Source of the DNA: Syntrophaceae bacterium UBA5764 | GTDB lineage: Bacteria; Desulfobacterota; Syntrophia; Syntrophales; Smithellaceae | Direction of reading: 5' to 3' | DNA length: 5,516 bases | NCBI GenBank assembly: GCA_002418825.1 | Contig: DIEW01000042.1 | Coordinates: 1 to 5,516 of the forward strand | Shown here: positions 1 to 5,516 of the stretch, one piece after another | Layout: every line of letters begins with the position of its first letter | Position numbering within the stretch: position 1 is the first letter of the stretch | Made by a program: the position numbers and the translations under genes | Notes under the pieces: model-generated | Seen by the model: only the letters and a program-made list of their open reading frames with translations | Told to the model about the DNA's origin: nothing | Database searches by the model: none

Positions 1-795
1 CTGGGAGTCAAGACGCTGGCGGAAGATCCCAACGTTGAATATCTGTTCTACGTCGGCTGCTCCGGTTCTTTCGACGACCGCGGCAAAAAAGTTTCTTCCG
101 CGTTCGCGAAAATCCTGCAGGCGGCGGGCGTGAGCTTCGGCATTCTGGGCAATGAGGAAGGATGCTGCGGCGATTCCGCGATGCGCGGCGGTAATGAATA
201 TTTATTCCAGGCGCAGGCGCAGGCCAATATCGAGATAATGAACGGCTATGGCGTGAAAAAAATCATCGCCATCTGCCCGCATGGCTATAACGCGCTGAAA
301 AAAGATTACCCCAATTTCGGCGGCAATTACGAAGTTTATCACCACACGGAAATTATCGCCGACCTATTGGCCAAAGGAAAAATCACCTTAAAACAGCCGC
401 TGGAAGGTTCGTTCACGTATCATGATTCGTGCTTCCTCGGACGGTATAACAATATCTATAAACAACCCCGGCAAATTCTCGGCGCCATCAGCGGCGTAAA
501 GCTGGTGGAAATGGAGCGCAACTCAAACAAGAGTTTCTGCTGCGGCGCCGGCGGCGCGAGAATGTGGATGGAAGAAGAAGGCGAGCGCATCAACAACATG
601 CGCACCGACCAGGCCGCGGCAACCAACGCCTCGACCGTGGCGGTCGCCTGCCCCTTCTGCCTGACCATGTTCTCCGACGGCATCAAAGACAGACAGTTGT
701 CGGAAAAAATGGTTGCCCTGGACATCTCCGAAATCGTTCTGAAGGCCATGGGCATCGAAGAATACAAGGCTCCCGCCGAAACATGCAGAGTCTGA
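1..795 (+). CDS. CCG-domain (Fe-S)-binding oxidoreductase, HdrD/ETF-oxidoreductase type, 5'-truncated by window edge
   Basis: The frame is open from base 1 to the TGA at 793-795, giving 264 residues of a longer protein whose start lies outside the window. A GTG at 130 is not the start, because the first cysteine motif lies upstream of it. Two cysteine-rich CCG domains (as in HdrB/HdrD and GlpC) are visible. The first has Cys20, the CCG at 55-57 and a CPHG at 92-95. The second has Cys144, CCG at 180-182 and CPFC at 217-220. In this family the CCG domains bind [4Fe-4S] clusters; in related proteins of beta-oxidising anaerobes a membrane N-terminus and ferredoxin-like segment precede them, and the protein moves electrons between ETF and quinone or other membrane carriers. 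That role is inferred here from family and from the nearby hydratase and thiolase. The missing part would decide between an ETF oxidoreductase, a heterodisulfide-reductase-like subunit and a lactate/glycolate oxidase subunit. The last Cys of the first motif is replaced by Gly. Confidence 0.88.
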   Translation: MGVKTLAEDPNVEYLFYVGCSGSFDDRGKKVSSAFAKILQAAGVSFGILGNEEGCCGDSAMRGGNEYLFQAQAQANIEIMNGYGVKKIIAICPHGYNALKKDYPNFGGNYEVYHHTEIIADLLAKGKITLKQPLEGSFTYHDSCFLGRYNNIYKQPRQILGAISGVKLVEMERNSNKSFCCGAGGARMWMEEEGERINNMRTDQAAATNASTVAVACPFCLTMFSDGIKDRQLSEKMVALDISEIVLKAMGIEEYKAPAETCRV

Positions 796-816
796 TATGA
801 TGCTCCAGCATAACTA

Positions 817-855
817 AAAAAAAGCCCGCCGGAAATTTATCGGCGGGCTTTTTTT
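817..855. terminator. Rho-independent terminator after the Fe-S oxidoreductase gene
   Basis: The left arm at 817-831 (A-run then GCCCGCCG) pairs perfectly with the right arm at 841-855 (CGGCGGGC then T-run), giving a 15-bp stem around a 9-base loop. The GC core is 8 bp, and the T-run at 849-855 follows it on the plus strand, as expected for an intrinsic terminator 22 bases past the stop at 795. The A-run at 816-823 gives the minus strand an equivalent T-tract, so it could act in both directions, but no minus-strand gene ends here. It separates the Fe-S gene from the hydratase unit. Confidence 0.9.
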
Positions 856-923
856 ATGGAAATTTTAGTAAAAATAAACTAGGTATCTGAAGTAACTAAA
901 AGAAAACGGAGAAACGATAACAA

Positions 924-1706
924 ATGGAATACAAAAACATTCTTTTGGCAATTGAAGAAAAAATAGCGACACTTACTTTTAACCGGCCCAAGGTTTTAAA
1001 CGCCATGAACCTGGAAGTGCTGGGCGAAATTTATGATGCGGTATCAGCCTGCGCTAATAACGATGATGTACGCGCGGTAATTGTTACCGGTGCCGGAGAT
1101 AAAGCCTTTGTGGCGGGGGCGGATATTGCCCAGATGCAAAACGCCACGTCCGTGGAAATCCTCCAGCTTATGGAGGCGGGACACAAAACCATGCGGCTGA
1201 TTGAAACCATGCCGAAACCGGCGATTGCCGCGGTAAACGGCTTTGCCCTCGGCGGCGGGACAGAAATAGCGCTCGCCTGCGACATCCGCTTTGCCTCGGA
1301 AAAAGCGGTGTTCGGACAGCCGGAAATTCTTATCGGCGTGATTCCCGGCTGGGGCGGCACGCAGCGTCTGCCCAGATTAATCGGCATGGGCCTGGCCAAA
1401 GAAATTATCCTGAGCGGCACACAAATAAACGCCCAGCGCGCGTATGAAATCGGTTTAGTCAACAAAGTATTCCCTCCGGAAAAACTTATGGAAGAAGCAA
1501 GAAAGTTCGCCGCGAAACTTGCTGCCCTGCCCTCTTTCGCTTTAAAAATGGCGAAAAACGCAATTAATTACGGCTTCGACATGTCTCTGGACAATGCCTC
1601 CGCCCTGGAAATCGGCGCCATCGCCCAGTGTTTTGCCACCGAAGACCAGAAAGAAGGCATGAGCGCTTTTCTGGAAAAAAGGAAGCCGAACTTTAAAGGA
1701 AGATAG
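924..1706 (+). CDS. Short-chain enoyl-CoA hydratase / 3-hydroxybutyryl-CoA dehydratase (crotonase family)
   Basis: This complete 260-residue soluble enzyme reversibly hydrates trans-2-enoyl-CoA (crotonyl-CoA) to the 3-hydroxyacyl-CoA in beta-oxidation or the reverse butyrate-type pathway. The length is typical for a stand-alone crotonase. Both catalytic glutamates known from rat mitochondrial hydratase (Glu144 and Glu164) are present, as Glu114 in GGGTEIALACD and Glu134 in FGQPEILIG. The oxyanion-hole positions correspond to Ala66 in AGADI and Gly111. The C-terminus ends with the EGMSAFLEKRKPNFK signature typical of true short-chain hydratases rather than other crotonase-fold enzymes. The ATG at 924 follows a GGAG at 908-911 with a rather long 12-base spacing. 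It opens a rightward unit just after the terminator and is followed 78 bases later by gpmI. Members of the same fold can be isomerases or dehydratases for longer or branched acyl-CoAs, so the chain length is not fixed by sequence alone. Confidence 0.93.
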   Translation: MEYKNILLAIEEKIATLTFNRPKVLNAMNLEVLGEIYDAVSACANNDDVRAVIVTGAGDKAFVAGADIAQMQNATSVEILQLMEAGHKTMRLIETMPKPAIAAVNGFALGGGTEIALACDIRFASEKAVFGQPEILIGVIPGWGGTQRLPRLIGMGLAKEIILSGTQINAQRAYEIGLVNKVFPPEKLMEEARKFAAKLAALPSFALKMAKNAINYGFDMSLDNASALEIGAIAQCFATEDQKEGMSAFLEKRKPNFKGR

Positions 1707-1770
1707 ACCAAAGACTGAAGGCGGAGCGCATAGCGCAGAATCCGGCGCGTGCGAGACTAAAGGTTAAATT

Positions 1771-1777
1771 GGAGGAG
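1771..1777 (+). promoter_or_regulatory. Strong Shine-Dalgarno that fixes the GTG start of gpmI
   Basis: GGAGGAG lies 7 bases before the GTG at 1785. It is the best ribosome binding site in the window and supports GTG as the start of the phosphoglycerate mutase rather than an internal ATG. Confidence 0.85.
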
Positions 1778-1784
1778 TACATTC

Positions 1785-3428
1785 GTGTCACTGCATCTCA
1801 ATAAATTAAAATCATTTGCCGGCAGAAAAGGACCGTTGCTTCTGGTTATCATGGACGGCATCGGCATCGGAAAACCGGACGAAACCAATGCCGTCTGGCT
1901 GGCCAAGCCCCCTAACCTCGACCAGCTGTTAAAATCAGATTTGTGCACGCAGCTGAATGCCCACGGTACCGCCGTCGGACTGCCTTCGGATGAAGATATG
2001 GGAAACAGCGAAGTGGGGCACAATGCCATCGGAGCCGGCAGAATTTTCGACCAGGGCGCGCGGCTCGTCAACAAAGCGCTCAAAAGCGGAGAAATATTCA
2101 AGACAAAAGTATGGGAGGAAATTACCAAGCGCGCGCTAAAGGGCGGCACGGTTCATTTCATCGGGCTTCTCTCCGACGGCAATGTCCATTCACATATCGA
2201 ACAGCTCTTCATTATGATTGATAAATGCGCCGAATTGAATTTTCCGAAAGTAAAAATTCATCCCCTTCTGGACGGCAGGGACGTGGGAGAACGTACGGCG
2301 TTGGATTATCTTATCCCCACGGAGGAAAAACTGAAAAAAATTTCCAAGCAGAAAGGCCTTGACTACGCTATCGCCTCCGGCGGGGGGCGGATGAAAGTCA
2401 CGATGGACAGGTACAATTCCGACTGGAATATCGTCAAGCGCGGCTGGGAGGCTCATGTTCTGGGCCGGGGCAGAATGTTCCGTTCCGCTTCACAGGCCGT
2501 GAAAACATTTTACGAGGAAGACCCGAAAGCGACGGATCAATACCTGCCCGAGTTTGTCGTCATCGACAGCACAGGTAAACCCAAAGGCACAATCAAAGAC
2601 GGAGACGCCGTGATTTTTTTCAATTTCCGGGGTGACCGCGCCATCGAAATATCGCGGGCCTTCACCGAAAAGGATTTTACGGAATTCGACCGCGGGCCGC
2701 TGCCGGATATTTTTTACGCGGGCATGATGGAATATGACGGCGACGCCCATATCCCACCCAATTTTCTCGTGCAACCGCCGGCAATTGACCGCGTCGTCAC
2801 CGAATATCTTTGTGCGGAAAGGATAAAATCTTTTGCCGTTTCCGAAACGCAGAAATACGGACATGTGACGTATTTCTGGAACGGCAACCGCTCCGGCTAT
2901 ATCGATGAACGCCTGGAAAAATACGTGGAGATACCTTCGGATAGAATTGAATTTGATAAAGCGCCGCAGATGAAAGCAAAAGAAATAACAGACACGGCAA
3001 TTGATTTACTCAAAAGCGGCAATTACAAATTCGGACGGCTTAATTTCCCCAACGGCGATATGGTGGGGCACACGGGAAATATGCAAGCGGCAATTGCGGC
3101 GGTGGAGACGGTGGATAAATACTTGGGGGAGCTACTGGCCGTCGTCAAAGAGTTGAAAGGCATTGCCGTTGTCACCGCGGATCACGGCAATGCGGATCAG
3201 ATGTTCATCATCGACAAAAAAGGCGCAAAGTCCGTAAAGACCGCGCACAGCCTGAATCCGGTACCCTTTATCATCGATGATTCTTTATATCGGGGCGAAT
3301 ACCGGATGGCGGACATTAAAGAAAAAGGCCTGTCCAATATCGCGGCGACGCTTTTGAATCTTCTGGGTTATGAGAAGCCGGAGGATTATGATCCCTCGTT
3401 AATAGAATTCGGTGGAACGGGCTCTTGA
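1785..3428 (+). CDS. gpmI: 2,3-bisphosphoglycerate-independent phosphoglycerate mutase, long plant-like form
   Basis: This 547-residue cytoplasmic enzyme interconverts 3- and 2-phosphoglycerate in glycolysis and gluconeogenesis through a phosphoserine intermediate, using two metal ions (usually Mn2+). It has the alkaline-phosphatase-superfamily metal site split by an inserted phosphotransferase domain. Asp24 (MDGIG) and the catalytic Ser75 (MGNSEVGH) come first, followed by substrate-site motifs HSH at 135-137, DGRD at 163-166, Arg202/Arg209, NFRGDR at 280-285 and Lys357. The metal-site return follows: Asp425 and His429 (GDMVGHTG), Asp466/His467 (TADHGN) and His488 (TAHSLNPVP). All expected catalytic positions are present. 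The protein is longer than the roughly 510-residue form common in bacteria, and several segments (HGTAVGLPSD, DQYLPEFVV, FWNGNRSGY, VEIPSD) match what I recall of the plant enzyme. The GTG start is set by GGAGGAG at 1771-1777. It lies 78 bases after the hydratase gene and 25 bases before the best methyltransferase start. Confidence 0.96.
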   Translation: MSLHLNKLKSFAGRKGPLLLVIMDGIGIGKPDETNAVWLAKPPNLDQLLKSDLCTQLNAHGTAVGLPSDEDMGNSEVGHNAIGAGRIFDQGARLVNKALKSGEIFKTKVWEEITKRALKGGTVHFIGLLSDGNVHSHIEQLFIMIDKCAELNFPKVKIHPLLDGRDVGERTALDYLIPTEEKLKKISKQKGLDYAIASGGGRMKVTMDRYNSDWNIVKRGWEAHVLGRGRMFRSASQAVKTFYEEDPKATDQYLPEFVVIDSTGKPKGTIKDGDAVIFFNFRGDRAIEISRAFTEKDFTEFDRGPLPDIFYAGMMEYDGDAHIPPNFLVQPPAIDRVVTEYLCAERIKSFAVSETQKYGHVTYFWNGNRSGYIDERLEKYVEIPSDRIEFDKAPQMKAKEITDTAIDLLKSGNYKFGRLNFPNGDMVGHTGNMQAAIAAVETVDKYLGELLAVVKELKGIAVVTADHGNADQMFIIDKKGAKSVKTAHSLNPVPFIIDDSLYRGEYRMADIKEKGLSNIAATLLNLLGYEKPEDYDPSLIEFGGTGS

Positions 3429-3441
3429 AATTTTAAGAGCC
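3420..3441 (+). repeat. Inverted repeat (hairpin) across the gpmI stop codon
   Basis: Bases 3420-3426 (GGCTCTT) pair perfectly with 3435-3441 (AAGAGCC) around an 8-base AT-rich loop. The TGA stop at 3426-3428 lies in it, and the right arm ends immediately before the GGGGAG ribosome binding site at 3442. No T-tract follows, so it does not look like an intrinsic terminator. It could influence translational coupling or simply be chance; no function is shown by sequence alone. Confidence 0.5.
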
Positions 3442-3447
3442 GGGGAG
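3442..3447 (+). promoter_or_regulatory. Shine-Dalgarno that fixes the methyltransferase start at 3454
   Basis: GGGGAG sits 6 bases before ATG 3454. An earlier in-frame GTG at 3412 would overlap gpmI by 17 bases and has no purine-rich motif at a suitable distance, so the ATG is preferred. Confidence 0.75.
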
Positions 3448-3453
3448 TTTATT

Positions 3454-4170
3454 ATGCAGGTTTACGGACGGGAATTTCAAGCGGCATCGCTTAACGAGAT
3501 TCACTACATAATTCTGGAAACAATGAAAAAGATGCCCAAAGGGAAAGTTCTGGATTTCCCCGCCGGCACGGGAAGATTATCCTGGATGCTGCATAACGAA
3601 GGTTTCGACGTAGCGGCTGCAGATATCGGGACACATTGGTTCTGCAACCCGGAAATTCCAATTGTCAAAGGCGATCTGGACAGCCGTTTCCCGTTCGCGG
3701 ACGGTTCTTTTGATTATGCCTTCTGCGTCGACGGACCGGAACATGTGGAAAATATGTACCATACTTTCCGTGAATTCAGCCGCATCCTGAAAAGCGGCGG
3801 CCTCTTCACCATGAGTTATCCTAACTATTCGAACCTCGAATCCAGACTGCGTAACATTTTTTACGGTGTGCTGGAACCGGTCGAACCTTACGCGGAAACA
3901 GACTGTAAAAACAACGGCCATATCAACCGGCCGCCCTACCCGTTGTTGAAAATGGCGCTGGAATATGCGGGTTTTTCCATTGAAAAAATTCAAAGCGAAA
4001 AAATAAAGTATAATCAGCTTTTTCTTGCACCGCTGGCAGTAATTATCAGCATCTTCACCTGGATTAAAGGAGAAAAAGGCAAAAAAAAGTACTGGCTTGA
4101 TGAAACCAATTCCTGGAAAATCCTTATGGGCGGAAACGGACTAATCATCACCGCCAAAAAAATAAGATAA
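3454..4170 (+). CDS. Class I SAM-dependent methyltransferase (Methyltransf_11/23-like), substrate unknown
   Basis: The chosen start gives 238 residues. The Rossmann-type SAM site is clear. Motif I is VLDFPAGTG (32-40), a variant of the usual VLDxGCGxG. The acidic residue ending strand beta2 is in AAADIG (54-59). GDLDSRFPFADGSFDYAF (73-90) is the acid/post-I region, with an EH pair at 96-97 as in UbiE/UbiG-like enzymes. ILKSGGLFTMSYPNY (111-125) matches the strand beta5 region. A hydrophobic stretch at about 189-204 could be a membrane-touching helix, followed by a lysine-rich patch (206-212) and a conserved-looking KYWLDETNSWKILMGGN tail (212-228). This suggests methylation of a lipid-like or membrane-bound acceptor, but the substrate cannot be read from sequence. 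It follows gpmI by 25 bases and is probably co-transcribed. Using GTG 3412 instead would add 14 residues with no domain content. Confidence 0.85.
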   Translation: MQVYGREFQAASLNEIHYIILETMKKMPKGKVLDFPAGTGRLSWMLHNEGFDVAAADIGTHWFCNPEIPIVKGDLDSRFPFADGSFDYAFCVDGPEHVENMYHTFREFSRILKSGGLFTMSYPNYSNLESRLRNIFYGVLEPVEPYAETDCKNNGHINRPPYPLLKMALEYAGFSIEKIQSEKIKYNQLFLAPLAVIISIFTWIKGEKGKKKYWLDETNSWKILMGGNGLIITAKKIR

Positions 4171-4201
4171 AAAAAGACGGGCGCGTTGGTCAAACGCGCC
4201 C
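4169..4201 (-). terminator. Minus-strand intrinsic terminator of the thiolase gene, in the convergent spacer
   Basis: GGGCGCGTT at 4179-4187 pairs perfectly with AACGCGCCC at 4193-4201 around a 5-base loop. Read on the minus strand, the hairpin lies 24 bases past the thiolase stop and is followed after 3 bases by seven T (complement of 4169-4175). On the plus strand it is followed by CGATATATTT, with no solid T-run, so it would be at best a weak terminator for the methyltransferase unit. The spacer between the two convergent genes (4171-4224) holds nothing else that I can see. Confidence 0.75.
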
Positions 4202-4224
4202 CGATATATTTACGAATTCGCTCT

Positions 4225-5514
4225 TTACATGCGCTCCAGAACAACGGACATGCCCTGCCCGCCGCCGATGCAAAGGGAAGCCATGCCGCGCTTAAGATTT
4301 TTCTTTTTCATCTGCATGGCCAGCGTGTAGGTAATACGCGCGCCGGAACAACCGATGGGATGCCCCAAAGATACGCCGCCACCGTTGAGATTGCATTTCT
4401 CCATATCAATACCCAATTCCCTGACACAGGCCAGCGCCTGCGAGGCAAAGGCTTCATTAAGTTCAATGAGGTCCATATCTTTCATGGTTAGATTCAATTT
4501 TTTGAACAGTTTGCGCGTGGCGGGAATAGGCCCCAGTCCCATGTAGGCCGGGTCCACGCCGCCGCTGGCCCAGCCCCGGATTTTTGCCAACACTTCGAGA
4601 TTCAGTTCCCTGGCTTTATCCGCGCTCATTACCACGACCGCCGCCGCGCCATCGTTGATGCCGGAAGCATTACCGGCGGTTATCGTGCCGTTTTTTTTAA
4701 AGACAGATGGAAGTTTGGCCATTTTTTCCATGGATGTATCCATGGGGCGCTCGTCGACCTTGAATATTTTCGGCTCGCCTTTTTTCTGCGGCACAACAAC
4801 TTCCACAATTTCATCGGCCACGGCACCGGAAGCGTTGGCCGCCCGCGCCCTTTGATGACTTCTTAGGGAAAACTCATCCTGCTCCTGACGCGATATTTTA
4901 TACAGCGCGGCGATATTTTCCGCGGTCATGCCCATATGGTAACCGTTGAATATTTCATAAAGACCGTCATAGACCATCAAATCGGTAATCTGCGAATAAG
5001 GCATGCTCATGCGGTAACCCCAGCGCGCTTCCGGCACGGCAAACGGCGCGTTGCTCATATTTTCCATCCCTCCGGCGACAATGATTTCCGCCTCCCCCGC
5101 CATAATCGCCTGCGCCGCCAGCGCAATGGCTTTAAGCCCCGAGGCGCATACTTTATTCACCGTGTAGGCGTTGGTCTCCTCCGGCAGTCCGGCATAAATA
5201 CAAGCCTGGCGCGCGACGTTTTGCCCCTGCCCCGCCTGCAAGACATTGCCCATGATGATTTCATCTATGTATACCGGCTTAAGCGACGGCTGATAATCGT
5301 AATATTTTTTGTTTATCTCGGTCATTTCAAATTTGCCCAAAGCGTCAGGCCGGCAGCTTTTAATAAAATCGTTTACCGCCGGCCTCAACCCCGCGCGCCG
5401 GAGAGATTCTTTAATAACAAGCGCTCCTAAATCGACGGTTTTTACTCCCTTCAACGATCCGCCGAATTCTCCCACCGCGGTTCTAGCACCACTGACAATT
5501 ACTACTTCTTTCAT
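4225..5514 (-). CDS. Acetyl-CoA acetyltransferase (thiolase), with N-terminal-half insertion
   Basis: This complete 429-residue thiolase condenses two acetyl-CoA to acetoacetyl-CoA or, in reverse, cleaves 3-ketoacyl-CoA with CoA in beta-oxidation. The nucleophilic Cys is Cys123 in NKVCASGLKAI, the NEAF motif is at 353-356, the catalytic His is His385 in GGGVSLGHPIG, and the second acid/base Cys is Cys415 in CIGGGQG. These match Cys89, Asn316, His348 and Cys378 of the Zoogloea biosynthetic thiolase. The N-terminus (KEVVIVSGARTAVGEFGGSL) is canonical, so ATG 5514-5512 is very likely the true start. Its ribosome binding site and promoter lie beyond the right edge. The family norm is about 392 residues; the extra length is mainly one insertion at residues 46-83, between AGLRP and DEIIMGN. 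The gene converges on the methyltransferase. Together with the hydratase it supports a short-chain acyl-CoA pathway. Whether it works in synthesis or degradation cannot be decided from sequence. Confidence 0.94.
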   Translation of the reverse strand: MKEVVIVSGARTAVGEFGGSLKGVKTVDLGALVIKESLRRAGLRPAVNDFIKSCRPDALGKFEMTEINKKYYDYQPSLKPVYIDEIIMGNVLQAGQGQNVARQACIYAGLPEETNAYTVNKVCASGLKAIALAAQAIMAGEAEIIVAGGMENMSNAPFAVPEARWGYRMSMPYSQITDLMVYDGLYEIFNGYHMGMTAENIAALYKISRQEQDEFSLRSHQRARAANASGAVADEIVEVVVPQKKGEPKIFKVDERPMDTSMEKMAKLPSVFKKNGTITAGNASGINDGAAAVVVMSADKARELNLEVLAKIRGWASGGVDPAYMGLGPIPATRKLFKKLNLTMKDMDLIELNEAFASQALACVRELGIDMEKCNLNGGGVSLGHPIGCSGARITYTLAMQMKKKNLKRGMASLCIGGGQGMSVVLERM

Positions 5515-5516
5515 TT

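Noticed and set aside
130..795. A separate 221-residue gene starting at GTG 130
   Set aside because: The frame is open to base 1 and the upstream residues contain the first cysteine of the CCG domain, so the GTG is an internal valine codon.
856..907. AT-rich stretch before the hydratase as a sigma-70 promoter
   Set aside because: A promoter is expected here after the terminator, but I could not find a convincing -35/-10 pair with proper spacing, so no boundaries are claimed.
1031..1465. 144-residue minus-strand open frame opposite the hydratase
   Set aside because: It lies fully inside the catalytic part of the hydratase on the other strand and shows no recognisable domain; it is a shadow of the real gene.
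1726..1736. GCGC-ATA-GCGC palindrome in the hydratase-gpmI spacer
   Set aside because: A 4-bp stem with a 3-base loop in GC-rich sequence is expected by chance; no T-tract and no second copy.
2490..2864. 124-residue minus-strand open frame opposite gpmI
   Set aside because: It is antisense to the conserved core of gpmI, with no domain and no independent context.
3412..3453. GTG 3412 as the methyltransferase start, overlapping gpmI
   Set aside because: No ribosome binding site precedes it, while ATG 3454 has GGGGAG at 6 bases; the extra 14 residues add nothing recognisable.
4936..5430. 164-residue plus-strand open frame opposite the thiolase
   Set aside because: It is antisense to an intact, motif-complete thiolase, has an arginine/histidine-rich composition typical of a shadow frame, and shows no known domain.

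Overview
The window is ordinary chromosomal coding DNA from an anaerobic-type bacterium. It holds four complete genes and one gene cut by the left edge, in two transcriptional directions. Three of the five are enzymes or redox proteins of acyl-CoA metabolism: a CCG-domain iron-sulfur oxidoreductase, a short-chain enoyl-CoA hydratase and a thiolase. This combination, with moderate GC content and protein sequences resembling those of fatty-acid-oxidising Deltaproteobacteria, suggests a syntrophic or sulfate-reducing Desulfobacterota lineage (Syntrophus/Smithella-like). That placement is an inference from protein flavour, not a database match.

Layout. Bases 1-795 (+) are the C-terminal part of an iron-sulfur oxidoreductase of the type that carries electrons between ETF and the membrane. 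A strong bidirectional-looking hairpin terminator (817-855) closes that unit. A second rightward unit follows: enoyl-CoA hydratase (924-1706), cofactor-independent phosphoglycerate mutase gpmI (1785-3428) and a class I SAM-dependent methyltransferase (best start 3454, end 4170). Gaps of 78 and 25 bases suggest co-transcription. A short convergent spacer (4171-4224) contains a GC-rich hairpin whose T-tract serves the minus strand. The minus-strand thiolase (4225-5514) fills the rest and starts two bases from the right edge.

How the genes fit together. Hydratase and thiolase catalyse two of the four steps of beta-oxidation, or of the reverse path from acetyl-CoA to crotonyl-CoA. The Fe-S protein would handle electrons from the acyl-CoA dehydrogenase/ETF step. 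The 3-hydroxyacyl-CoA dehydrogenase, acyl-CoA dehydrogenase and ETF genes are not in the window and may lie beyond its edges. gpmI is a central glycolysis/gluconeogenesis gene and the methyltransferase has no visible substrate, so their place behind the hydratase may be only positional.

I found no mobile element, CRISPR array, RNA gene, or clear sign of a novel multi-gene system. The points most worth a second look are the plant-like long form of the phosphoglycerate mutase, a roughly 35-residue insertion in the thiolase, a missing cysteine in the first CCG motif of the Fe-S protein, and a hairpin over the gpmI stop codon next to the methyltransferase ribosome binding site.
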